This document shows positions 7,778 to 15,421 of a stretch of DNA of 24,271 nt, piece by piece. The notes under the pieces are model-generated. The model saw only the letters and a list, made by a program, of their open reading frames with translations. It searched no databases and was not told the DNA's origin. The position numbers and the translations under genes were made by a program. Source of the DNA: JAJZSS01 sp964463505. Its GTDB lineage: Bacteria; Chloroflexota; Anaerolineae; Anaerolineales; UBA4823. Each line of letters starts with the position of its first letter. Within the stretch, counting starts at the first letter, position 1. The stretch lies in contig CAYXDC010000049.1 in assembly GCA_964463505.1 (NCBI GenBank), forward strand, positions 1-24,271, read 5' to 3'.

Positions 7778-8686
7778 TTATAAGACAAATAAAATGACCA
7801 CCCCGATTACCGCTACCAGAGAGCCGGCTACTGCGCGCAAGCCAATTTTTTCCTGGAAATAATAACGACCTACCGGCAGCAGCCAGACGGGAGACAATGA
7901 TGTCAGCAAGCTGGCAATGCCAACATTGGTATTTTCCAATGCCACCATCATCAATCCGCTGCCCAACATTGGCCCAAAGAAAGCCCCAATCAAAATGTAC
8001 TTCATGGTTACCTGTGAGGTAGCCAGTTCCTTTATTGTACTTTTGATTTCCCCTTTGATCAGCATCAGAACCATCAGGATCAATAAGGCAAGGCTAACCC
8101 GCAGTAAGTGACCGGAGATGGCCGGCATCTCGCCTGCAAGACCCAGCTTGGCCGTAATGTTACCAATGGAGTGCAAGAAAGCTGATCCAATGGCCAGGGA
8201 TATCCCTTGCAGATAGGCAGATCTTCCAGCCACAGTGCTACTGCCATTCTTGCGATCGGATACCACCCAGATAATTCCGGTGATAGTGACAAAAATGCCC
8301 GTGGATTGAATCCAGGACAGCTTTTCATCCAGAATGAACCAGGCCAGAACAGAGCTGATAACTGGGATCAGGCTGATAATCAGCATGCTTAACCGTGTGC
8401 CTATCCTGCTAAAAGCTTCAAACAATAAGGTATCACCCAGGACCAGGGCAAACAAACCAGACAGACCCAACCAGAACAGATTATTCAGATGCACAGTCGT
8501 AGGGAACACAGAGCCTTGCATGAGCCAGTGAGGTAAGAGCAAAAGTAAGAAAGTAAATATCAAGCGGGCGCGATTGACCGTCGCGACGCGAGCTAATCGA
8601 GTGGCCAATGTATTAAAAGTAGGGCCAATGGCAAAACAAATCGAGGCCAGCAGCGCGGCGATCTCTCCCAAATAGTTAAGCAGCAT
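7778..8686 (-). CDS. EamA/DMT-superfamily transporter
   Basis: This 302-residue drug/metabolite-transporter protein has ten predicted helices arranged as two EamA repeats (about residues 5-140 and 155-300). The first repeat contains LLFEAFSRIGTRLSMLIISL and ends ILDEKLSWIQSTGIFVTITG; the second repeats the pattern with ENTNVGIASLLTSLSPVWLLP and FQEKIGLRAVAGSLVAVIGV. It starts 5 bp after the radical SAM gene stop and has no clear ribosome site, so its translation is probably coupled to that gene. Family members export amino acids, nucleosides or other metabolites; the substrate here is unknown. Being co-transcribed with a ROK-box-controlled gene, it might move a sugar-pathway metabolite, but that is inference. 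Confidence 0.9.
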   Translation of the reverse strand: MLLNYLGEIAALLASICFAIGPTFNTLATRLARVATVNRARLIFTFLLLLLPHWLMQGSVFPTTVHLNNLFWLGLSGLFALVLGDTLLFEAFSRIGTRLSMLIISLIPVISSVLAWFILDEKLSWIQSTGIFVTITGIIWVVSDRKNGSSTVAGRSAYLQGISLAIGSAFLHSIGNITAKLGLAGEMPAISGHLLRVSLALLILMVLMLIKGEIKSTIKELATSQVTMKYILIGAFFGPMLGSGLMMVALENTNVGIASLLTSLSPVWLLPVGRYYFQEKIGLRAVAGSLVAVIGVVILFVL

Positions 8687-8691
8687 AGTGT

Positions 8692-9957
8692 TTATTTGCG
8701 ATGTCTTTTTCGTTGGATTGGGAAAAGGATAGGAGTCCAGGATGAATCCTCGCGTGCCAGGAGCTCCATAATTTCAGCGGGTGGGCGACCCAGCCTGGCC
8801 AAAGACGCCATCCAGCGCATGGGCCGGTCAACCTGCGAGAAAAATGCCTTGTAACCGGCGCACAAATAATTCAAACCCCCTTGTCCGCTGCCTGTACGCA
8901 GGATGCGATCCTTCGGGCAACCGCCATTACAGATGAAGCGCACCTCACATGCCAGACAATCATCTGGCAGCGTATCAAGCTTCGCCAGGCCAAAATTCTT
9001 TTGCTGCTCGGATCCAACCAGCTCACTCAAGGGCTGCTCTTGGATATTACCCAGGAAATAGTCTGGCTCAACGAAATGGTCACAGGCAAACAAATCGCCA
9101 TTATGTTCCAGCGCCAGACCCAGGCCGCAAGTCTCGCTGTGCACACATAAACTGGCAGGATAACCTAACCAGACACCCAGGCACACGTCAAACAACTGCA
9201 CAAACACTTTGCCGACATCTTTGTGCACCCACTCATCAAAGATGCTGAGCAAGAAATTTCCCCACTGGATAGCCCCCACAGAGCGTTCAGTCACCTGGTT
9301 GCCTTCCTGGTAACCGGTCGCATTGCGTCGTTCAACGATTGGAATAAATTGGATAAATTTCGCGTGCACTTGATCCCGCAAGAACTGGTATACATCCAGG
9401 GGGTAAGCTGCATTCGCGGCATGGACACAGCACAGAACATTGAATTCAACACCAGCATCGATTAAGTACTGCAAGCCTTGCATGACTCGCTGATGGGTTG
9501 GCTGGCCTCCTTTATCCACCCGGTAAACATCGTGCAACTCAGCCGGCCCATCCAGGCTAACTCCTACAAGGAATTCATGCTGGCATAAAAATTCTGCCCA
9601 CTCATCATTCAATAACAACCCATTGGTTTGCAGGCTGTTATGGATGATCATTCCGGGTTTGCGATAGCGCTGCTGCAAGGCAACTGCGCGACGGAAGAAA
9701 CCAATCCCCATCAGGGTTGGTTCCCCACCCTGCCAGGCAAAATATACCTCACCAGATCGTTGGGCTTGAATATATTGGCGCGTATAGCTCTCCAACAATT
9801 CATCTGACATACGAAAACCACTGTCTGGATACAGTTTTTCTTTGGAAAGAAAATAGCAATATTTGCAGGCCAAGTTGCATATCGACCCGCGTGGCTTGGA
9901 CATTACGTGGAAGGCAGGCGGAGCATTATATTTATGCGTGGATGTGGAAGAGATCAT
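8692..9957 (-). CDS. Anaerobic sulfatase-maturating enzyme-type radical SAM/SPASM protein
   Basis: This 421-residue enzyme matches the anSME group, which oxidises a Cys or Ser of sulfatases to formylglycine. The radical SAM cluster is bound by C27, C31 and C34 (CNLACKYC), followed by the AWQGGEPTLMG loop. The SPASM half carries Cys at 271, 277, 292, 334, 337, 343, 347 and 366, a spacing that follows characterised anSMEs closely as I recall them. Asp293, directly after C292, matches the proposed catalytic base. No sulfatase gene is in the window, so the client must lie elsewhere or be another protein. The gene is divergent from the NagB-like gene and has a ROK-type palindrome 14 bp upstream, so it is probably induced with the amino-sugar genes. 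That would fit use of sulfated glycans. Confidence 0.9.
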   Translation of the reverse strand: MISSTSTHKYNAPPAFHVMSKPRGSICNLACKYCYFLSKEKLYPDSGFRMSDELLESYTRQYIQAQRSGEVYFAWQGGEPTLMGIGFFRRAVALQQRYRKPGMIIHNSLQTNGLLLNDEWAEFLCQHEFLVGVSLDGPAELHDVYRVDKGGQPTHQRVMQGLQYLIDAGVEFNVLCCVHAANAAYPLDVYQFLRDQVHAKFIQFIPIVERRNATGYQEGNQVTERSVGAIQWGNFLLSIFDEWVHKDVGKVFVQLFDVCLGVWLGYPASLCVHSETCGLGLALEHNGDLFACDHFVEPDYFLGNIQEQPLSELVGSEQQKNFGLAKLDTLPDDCLACEVRFICNGGCPKDRILRTGSGQGGLNYLCAGYKAFFSQVDRPMRWMASLARLGRPPAEIMELLAREDSSWTPILFPIQRKRHRK

Positions 9958-9970
9958 CTTTGATCAGCTA

Positions 9971-9999
9971 AATTATTTTTTCAATTTGATTAATTAATT
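9971..9999. promoter_or_regulatory. ROK-type operator, imperfect copy, in a divergent promoter region
   Basis: Arms AATTATTTTTTCAA (9971-9984) and TTGATTAATTAATT (9986-9999) flank one base. Compared with the perfect 29-bp palindrome at 17447-17475, 12 of 14 left-arm and 13 of 14 right-arm bases agree. It lies between the divergent radical SAM and NagB-like genes, just upstream of a TATAAT box, where a bound repressor would block RNA polymerase. Confidence 0.8.
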
Positions 10000-10003
10000 G
10001 AAG

Positions 10004-10009
10004 TATAAT
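10004..10009 (+). promoter_or_regulatory. -10 box of the NagB-like gene
   Basis: A consensus TATAAT lies 65 bp before the ATG at 10075. The -35 region is poorly defined and falls inside the operator palindrome. Confidence 0.6.
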
Positions 10010-10074
10010 GGGCGCAAAGTTGGATGTCAAGATAAGTAAAATTACACTCGAGATCCGATCAGTGAGGCCTGCCT

Positions 10075-10926
10075 ATGCCGGAGCTGCACGCATACCTGAA
10101 TATTCTCCCTGAAGACCTGCCCCAACGAAGCCGAGTACATGTCGAGATTCTACCTGATCCTGCCAGTCTATTTGCCCAATTTGCACGCAGTCTGGCGGAT
10201 GAGATTAAAACCAACAACCAGGCCGGGCATCCTACACGCCTGATTCTACCCGTCGGCCCGGTTGGTCAATATCCAATATTGGCAGAAATTTGCAATCGGG
10301 AACGCATCAGCTGGCGCAATATCCATACCTTTAATATGGATGAATATTGCGACTGGCAAGGCAGATGGATTCCTATAGACCACCCACTCAGCTTCAGGGG
10401 CAGCATGCGCAGGACCCTGTTCGATCGCCTGGATCCCGAGCTGCGCATTCCAGATGAGCAAATCCACTTTCCAGACCCGCTAAACCTGGATCGTATCAGC
10501 CAGGATATCCAGGCGGTGGGCGGCATCGATACCTGTTATGGAGGCATTGGTTATCACGGCCATATCGCCTTCAATGAGCCGCCTATCTCGCGCTGGTACC
10601 AGATCTCAGTAGATGAATTCAGGCGCTCGATCACCCGGGTTGTGCCGCTGGCAGAAGATACCATTGTGATGAACAGTATCCGGAACACGGGTGGTAATCC
10701 CCATAATTTTCCTCCCATGGGTGTAACCCTGGGTATGGCCGATATCCTGGAGGCGCGGCGCATCCGTATGTACTGCCCAGGTGGAATGTGGCAGCGCTAT
10801 GCCGTGCGCATGGCGCTCTTTGGAGATGTCAGTGTGGAATACCCTGCCACCTTGCTACAAGAGCACCCCGACTATATCCTCTACCTGGATGAAGAGACTG
10901 CCAAACCGCCTGTGTTTAGCGGATAA
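10075..10926 (+). CDS. NagB-like glucosamine-6-phosphate deaminase/isomerase family protein
   Basis: This 283-residue protein has the NagB/RpiA fold. E. coli NagB converts glucosamine-6-phosphate to fructose-6-phosphate and ammonia. Family motifs are present: the phosphate loop region LPVGPVGQYP (58-67), NMDEYCDW with Asp89 for the general base, GHIAFNEP at 162-169 with His163 and Glu168, and PATLLQEHP near the C-terminus. The residue matching Asp141 of E. coli NagB, part of its proton relay, is His161 (GIGYHGH instead of GIGNDGH). The substrate or mechanism may therefore differ. The ATG has GTGAGG upstream. The gene ends by overlapping the convergent dehydrogenase by 11 bp and is preceded by a ROK-type operator, which ties it to the minus-strand sugar block. 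Confidence 0.85.
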   Translation: MPELHAYLNILPEDLPQRSRVHVEILPDPASLFAQFARSLADEIKTNNQAGHPTRLILPVGPVGQYPILAEICNRERISWRNIHTFNMDEYCDWQGRWIPIDHPLSFRGSMRRTLFDRLDPELRIPDEQIHFPDPLNLDRISQDIQAVGGIDTCYGGIGYHGHIAFNEPPISRWYQISVDEFRRSITRVVPLAEDTIVMNSIRNTGGNPHNFPPMGVTLGMADILEARRIRMYCPGGMWQRYAVRMALFGDVSVEYPATLLQEHPDYILYLDEETAKPPVFSG

Positions 10927-11935
10927 CTTCAATCTGTGAATCTGACCAGTCCAACAAACAACCCAAAATCTCCGCTCCACCACCCTTCACCTGTTCATAA
11001 GCCTCGGCAGCCTGGGACGACATAAAGTGGTGGGTAATTAAATCCCTGACGGGTAATTTTTCAGTTGCCATCAGTTCCAGCAAATACTGCCGGTTGGCTT
11101 GCTGAGTCCAGGGCTGGCGAATGGTAGGGGTGGTTGGGCAGCGTGGCTGGTTAGCGGCGATCAGGGTCAGCTCGCGCTGCTGGAATTCCTTAAAGAAGTG
11201 TAATTCAGCCTGCTCATCGATAATGCCCACGGTTACAATGCGGCCACCGATAGATGCCAGCTTAAAAGTCTGGGGGATCAGGCGGGTATTCCCAGTGGCA
11301 TCCAGAATGACAGGCGCCCCTACGCCATCGGTGAGTGCCATGATGCGGCTGACGGAATCTTCTTGAGTTGGATTGATCGTCTGGTCAGCCCCTCGCTGGC
11401 GGGCTAATTCCAGACGCTGGTTTGAAAGGTCCATGGCGATAATCTGCTGTGCACCTTGCAGTCTGGCCAGAGAGACTGCAATCTGACCGATGATCCCCAG
11501 CCCTATGACCAGGAGCGTTTCTCCCAGCTCGAGTTTTGCACGTCGCAGGGCATGTAAGGCCACACTGGCAAGGGGAACAAAAACAGCTTCATCATCTCGT
11601 ACCGCATCGGGAACAGGCAGGGTCACCCAGGGCTCTGCAGAAGCCAGCGCCAGCGATGCATGACCGACCAAGGAAATGACACGTTGGCCAGTGTGCATAC
11701 CCGCCGCGTTCTCGCCCGCCGATATGACTTCACCAGCCAGCGCATAACCCGGATTCGCGCGAAAGCTTGCATCATCCCACACTCGGGTTAGCGCTGCTCT
11801 TTCTGTGCCTGGGCTGATCAGTGAGAGCCTTGAGCGGATCAGTACCTGATTTGCCTGCGGAGCTGGCAGCGTGTGTGTGATCAGCTCAGCATGGGTGTCT
11901 TGAAAAACAATCTTCTGTGCCTGGAAAGAGTTCAT
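10916..11935 (-). CDS. Zinc-free MDR dehydrogenase (COG1063/BchC-like)
   Basis: This 339-residue cytosolic oxidoreductase belongs to the sugar/threonine dehydrogenase branch of the MDR superfamily. The open frame extends upstream to 12058, but that would overlap the preceding gene; the ATG at 11935 has GAGTGGA in front and is preferred. In place of the catalytic zinc Cys motif it has SLISPGTERAAL (38-49), as in BchC-like and related zinc-free members. The Rossmann loop is GLGIIG (145-150), and Asp169 at the end of the second strand favours NAD(H) over NADP(H). It starts 13 bp after the SIS gene stop, so the two are co-transcribed. It may oxidise or reduce a sugar, sugar phosphate or sugar acid made by its neighbours. 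Confidence 0.87.
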   Translation of the reverse strand: MNSFQAQKIVFQDTHAELITHTLPAPQANQVLIRSRLSLISPGTERAALTRVWDDASFRANPGYALAGEVISAGENAAGMHTGQRVISLVGHASLALASAEPWVTLPVPDAVRDDEAVFVPLASVALHALRRAKLELGETLLVIGLGIIGQIAVSLARLQGAQQIIAMDLSNQRLELARQRGADQTINPTQEDSVSRIMALTDGVGAPVILDATGNTRLIPQTFKLASIGGRIVTVGIIDEQAELHFFKEFQQRELTLIAANQPRCPTTPTIRQPWTQQANRQYLLELMATEKLPVRDLITHHFMSSQAAEAYEQVKGGGAEILGCLLDWSDSQIEVIR

Positions 11936-11948
11936 CGGATAATTCCAC

Positions 11949-12731
11949 TCAGCGATTCGATTTGATGGTACGCGCGGATAGGTGTGGGTTGAGCCGGCTC
12001 CACTTATCCAGGATTGACTGGTTATGTTCAATTGCGCCTGGCAGGTTGTAACTGGCAAAGATAGGTACCTCTATTCCAGCCTTTATCAGGCGCTGTACGA
12101 TTTCGGTCAGCAGGCAGTTCCACACCAACGCACCCATCAAAGTAGAGCTGGCGGCAGTTCGCCAGGGCAAACCCTGCACATCCATCATGGCATCGCCTGG
12201 CGTGCCACCATTATCGATTACATAGTCAACGACTTCATAGAGCTTTTTCCCAAGCACCGACAGCGGAGCAATGCGGGCATACTTCAACGAACCGAGCCAT
12301 ACCGTGGTAAGACCGCGCTGCTTGGCCTCGATAGCCATTTGAACGGGTAGTGCATTTGAACCACTATCAGCAAACACCATGAATATCTCTCCCGGTTGGG
12401 GGTCATATTCATCCAATATCGGCGTGGCAAGCTCGGATAAGCGCTCCAACTGACTGCTCATGCGTGCGCTTTCATGCAACATAAGCACTTGTGGCGCAAA
12501 CATGGGTACAGCCGCCGCCAGGCCGCCAGCCCGGAAAAATGTCTCCTCCACCAGAAGATGCGAGTGCCCTGTACCGAACAAGAAGATGCGCCCATCGCGC
12601 GCGATCACCTCCGCCATTTTTTCTGCCACCTGGCTTAGCGTAACTTGTTGGCTTTCGATTACCTCAGCTTGCAAGCGCGTGATGGATTCATAATAGCGTT
12701 GAATTCCAGAAGGTTGGTTTAGCGACGACAC
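11949..12731 (-). CDS. SIS-domain sugar-phosphate binding protein (UPF0309-like)
   Basis: This 260-residue protein carries a SIS domain, the phosphosugar-binding fold of isomerases, deaminases and lyases. The start is GTG with AGGAGA upstream. The first SIS loop is LFGTGHSH (51-58) followed by VEETFFRAGGLA; the second phosphate loop is ADSGSN (121-126) before ALPVQMAIEAKQRG. The overall pattern resembles the UPF0309 group. The signature of MurNAc-6-phosphate etherase (MurQ) and the two-domain layout of GlmS are absent. Neighbours handle amino-sugar phosphates, so roles such as an AgaS-like deaminase or an isomerase of an amino- or ketose phosphate are possible. Its transcript continues into the MDR dehydrogenase. 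Confidence 0.85.
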   Translation of the reverse strand: MSSLNQPSGIQRYYESITRLQAEVIESQQVTLSQVAEKMAEVIARDGRIFLFGTGHSHLLVEETFFRAGGLAAAVPMFAPQVLMLHESARMSSQLERLSELATPILDEYDPQPGEIFMVFADSGSNALPVQMAIEAKQRGLTTVWLGSLKYARIAPLSVLGKKLYEVVDYVIDNGGTPGDAMMDVQGLPWRTAASSTLMGALVWNCLLTEIVQRLIKAGIEVPIFASYNLPGAIEHNQSILDKWSRLNPHLSARTIKSNR

Positions 12732-12900
12732 GTCAAATCTCCTGCCTGTTTAATGAACTTATATATTGCTACACGAAATTTCTTAGTGGATTACCGGGTT
12801 CTCTTTCGTTCGCTGCACGGTTGACTGTTCAGGAGCCCTTCCAGATCGCGTAGATCAACGACCTATTCACTCTTGTGTGGGAAATTATCCGGACTACCAA

Positions 12901-12940
12901 TCCGCCCAGGCAACTCCAACTTCTGGTATGCCTGGGCGGA
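12901..12940. terminator. Strong hairpin between the LarA-like and SIS genes
   Basis: A perfect 12-bp stem (12901-12912 with 12929-12940) has a 16-nt loop. The T-run (ATTTTT) follows on the plus strand, whereas the flanking genes are on the minus strand, where only TTGG follows the stem. It may act as an mRNA stabiliser or partial attenuator inside the operon, or mark a past rearrangement. Confidence 0.5.
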
Positions 12941-12985
12941 ATTTTTCTACCATCAGCTTAGATCTGAGATTCAGCGAGCAGAATA

Positions 12986-14263
12986 TTACACACCCGGAAG
13001 CGGATCATCCGCCATCATCAGGTGGACTGCAGCAGTCCGGAAACACCTGGGCAAAGCCAGGATCTTGGGATCAGGTCCAGTATAGCGCTGAGCATCCTGC
13101 AGAGCACTGTCAAAGGTCGGGCGGGTTTTCATCCCCATGGCCCGCGCATAACCAGGCGCATAGGCGCCGACGATGTAGGTTGCAGCCGCATGCAGCTCGG
13201 TAATATGCCCACAAGACACCATTGAAAACGCATGATACGGGTGATAGCCATAGTTGAAACGATATTTATCGATGTATTCCTGCTTGTGGCTAAAATACTC
13301 TCCGTATTTTTCGACATCGGGCAGCGTATTGTGATAATCCTTTTGGAACAGGTCATACAGTTCGCGATAGGAAGGAAACTCCTCATCATGGAAATATCCA
13401 TTACAGATCGATGAGCAGATCACCACAAAATTATCTTTCATCACCCGCCGGTGGCGGATGATATTGGCGCCGATAGCTTGCAAAATTAATATCGGGTTGG
13501 TGCCATGCCCATTTCCATAATGAAAATTTTGGGGCATGCCNNNNNNNNNNNNNNNNNNNNNNNNNNNNNNNNNNNNNNNNNNNNNNNNNNNNNNNNNNNN
13601 NNNNNNNNNNNNNNNNNNNNNNNNNNNNNNNNNNNNNNNNGAGGCAATCGACTTCCAATGGGTGATCCCCGTCGCCACCATTTTGTAGCCACCCGAGTAG
13701 CCCCCATAGGGATTTCCCAATACATGCCCGATCATGATCGCCAGGTCCGATTCGTAGACCTCACGATTCATGATCACCCGATCGCCCAATTCATCGTATC
13801 CGAGATCGATTAAATTATCCCAGTCTTCCGAATCGTGATTAATGATCTGGTGAGCTGGCATAAACTCGTTATAAACCTGGTCTCCCAGGATAGCCTGGAT
13901 TTCGGCGTCGGTATTTTTTCGATGTAAGCCATTAGAACAAATTAATCGGATGTCTTTTTTGTTCACCCCCGCTTTGAGACATTCTTCAATAAGTATGGGG
14001 ATGGCGACCTTGCGATGCGAGTTTGGCTGGTAACCGCCCTTTACCCGATCGGGAAAGCTGATGGTCACTTTGGAGCCTGGTCCAACCAACTCGGAAATTG
14101 GAGGCATGCCAATCGGATTCCGAATGGACGCACGCGTCACTTCAACAATATTTTCCAGGAATGGGGGATCCAGGACAGTCTCCCCAGGAACAAAGATTTC
14201 TGCTGAATCAGGCAGAGTAGCACCGAGGGTGCCCTCCCCATATTCAAACTGAACAACTTTCAT
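12986..14263 (-). CDS. LarA-family (DUF2088) nickel-pincer racemase/epimerase, interrupted by an assembly gap
   Basis: The family interconverts alpha-hydroxy-acid epimers with a nickel-pincer nucleotide cofactor. The ATG at 14263 has GAGAGGA upstream; an upstream in-frame start at 14290 has none. Numbered from 14290, visible motifs are SFPDRVKGGYQPNSHRKV near 78-95 (usual DxTRPxP), GLHRKNTDAE with His123 for L. plantarum LarA His108, and GGYSGGYK (196-203) with Lys203 for the cofactor lysine Lys184. The position of the second catalytic His174 is Asn193 here. The nickel-ligating His200 would fall about residue 219, inside the 100-N gap. Total length near 425 is normal if the gap size is right. 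Substrates in this superfamily range from lactate to sugar acids. It sits in a sugar operon between the TIM-like and SIS genes. Confidence 0.82.
   Translation of the reverse strand: MKVVQFEYGEGTLGATLPDSAEIFVPGETVLDPPFLENIVEVTRASIRNPIGMPPISELVGPGSKVTISFPDRVKGGYQPNSHRKVAIPILIEECLKAGVNKKDIRLICSNGLHRKNTDAEIQAILGDQVYNEFMPAHQIINHDSEDWDNLIDLGYDELGDRVIMNREVYESDLAIMIGHVLGNPYGGYSGGYKMVATGITHWKSIAXXXXXXXXXXXXXXXXXXXXXXXXXXXXXXXXXXGMPQNFHYGNGHGTNPILILQAIGANIIRHRRVMKDNFVVICSSICNGYFHDEEFPSYRELYDLFQKDYHNTLPDVEKYGEYFSHKQEYIDKYRFNYGYHPYHAFSMVSCGHITELHAAATYIVGAYAPGYARAMGMKTRPTFDSALQDAQRYTGPDPKILALPRCFRTAAVHLMMADDPLPGV
13541..13640. other. Assembly gap of 100 N inside the LarA-like gene
   Basis: Exactly 100 undetermined bases lie within the racemase gene. 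A round 100 is the usual placeholder for an unknown gap length. Both flanks are in the same family and in frame, so the true gap is probably close to this size or a multiple of three away from it. Confidence 0.97.
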
Positions 14264-14307
14264 AGTTTGATTCCTCTCACAAGGGTTCAATTTAGCCTGG
14301 AATATTT

Positions 14308-15243
14308 TTATCCAGCAGACAGGTACTTTTCAATAATACTATTTAGCTCGCGCACATCGAACCCAATCTCACCCGTAAAGCGTGTCAGGGCTACCAGGCC
14401 GCCATCAATGGTAGGGATGCCAGCAATCAACGCGGCGTTCTCTTCTTTCAGCCCGCCACCATAAACAACGGCTACCTCAGCGTCAAAATTTTCCCGGACG
14501 ATTTGTTTGATCAAGGCAGAGACGATACTTATATAATCTGGGCCAGGTGGCACTCTGCCTGGTCCGATCGCCCAGACGGGTTCATAACCAACCACAATGC
14601 GACCCGCTTCCAGTGCTGCTTTCTGTGCCTGCAAACCGTTCAGGAGCTGGGCTTTCAAGACCTCGGTTATGCGAGGCTGTCGTTGGGCAAACTCACCCTC
14701 CCCACGCTCCTCAGCCGATTCGCCAACACACAGCAATACCTGCAAGCCCGAACTTAAGGCACAGACTACTTCAGCCCGGATAAGCTTGTCGATTGCCCGG
14801 TTCGAGATCACCTGCAGCACATGGTCGTTTTCGATATTTGGTTCGTAGGCTTGCATCACCTGCATCTTCGCCTTGCGTTCCTCAGAATGCCCAATGATCG
14901 CCCATTGACTACCCAGGGACGCAGCCGCTGCCGCCGGCAGGCTGGAGGTGAAAGCGCCAAAATTCTTCCCTGGCTGGATATTCTCCCAATGAACAGCCTG
15001 GCAGCCCACTGCCAGCATGCGGGTCTGCTCGCCTGGGAAAGAATTCAATTTCCGGATGGCAGCATTCAGCAACCCTTCCGGTACGAGGTATGCCAGCCTC
15101 AAATCCGCATGAGTTCCCAGGCCTAAACGGACACTATCACTGATGACGCTTTCGATCCAATCGATAGGGTCATCCTGGGGACACAACCCGCCGCGTGATT
15201 TCGGGACTTCAAAACGTTTCAAATTAACGAAGATATGACGCAT
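14308..15243 (-). CDS. Triosephosphate isomerase homolog, divergent
   Basis: This 311-residue TIM-barrel protein keeps the catalytic residues of triosephosphate isomerase: Asn7 and Lys9 (VNLKR), His119 (IIGHSEER) and Glu221 (VGYEPVWAIG). It is about 60 residues longer than standard TIM, with extra sequence after strand 1 (about 11-45) and in the His loop (126-145). Loop 6 reads AIGPGRVPPGP instead of AIGTGKTA, the YGGSV phosphate loop is YGGGL (261-265), and the last phosphate loop is DGGLVALTR rather than DGaLVGgAS. These changes recall TIM paralogs acting on other substrates such as erythrulose phosphates. AGGAGA precedes the ATG. Its position between the FSA-like aldolase and the LarA-like gene argues for a pathway-specific isomerase rather than housekeeping glycolysis. 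Confidence 0.9.
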   Translation of the reverse strand: MRHIFVNLKRFEVPKSRGGLCPQDDPIDWIESVISDSVRLGLGTHADLRLAYLVPEGLLNAAIRKLNSFPGEQTRMLAVGCQAVHWENIQPGKNFGAFTSSLPAAAAASLGSQWAIIGHSEERKAKMQVMQAYEPNIENDHVLQVISNRAIDKLIRAEVVCALSSGLQVLLCVGESAEERGEGEFAQRQPRITEVLKAQLLNGLQAQKAALEAGRIVVGYEPVWAIGPGRVPPGPDYISIVSALIKQIVRENFDAEVAVVYGGGLKEENAALIAGIPTIDGGLVALTRFTGEIGFDVRELNSIIEKYLSAG

Positions 15244-15290
15244 GATGTTCTCCTGATGGCTTCAATTCTCCCCACCACTTACCTCAGTGA

Positions 15291-15343
15291 CGTAATTCGC
15301 TGGTTGATAGCCCGATTTGTCAAGCTATTATTAGCGAATTACG
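15291..15343. repeat. Nested inverted repeat in the gap between FSA-like and TIM-like genes
   Basis: CGTAATTCGCT (15291-15301) pairs perfectly with AGCGAATTACG (15333-15343), and an inner ATAGC/GCTAT pair strengthens the hairpin. It lies in a 178-bp non-coding interval inside the minus-strand sugar operon, and no T-run follows it on the coding strand. An mRNA processing or stabilising structure, or a regulator site, is possible. Confidence 0.6.
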
Positions 15344-15421
15344 GAGTTGGTTGGCTGCTGTTGACCAGCACTGGCTATCACAAATAACTGTAAAAGATTC
15401 CGCCGAGGGGTTTGTAAAATC

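Noticed and set aside
11949..12731. Assignment of the SIS protein as MurQ (MurNAc-6-phosphate etherase)
   Set aside because: The MurQ signature and length are absent; the loops fit a UPF0309-like SIS protein. The MurNAc idea is kept only as a pathway hypothesis.
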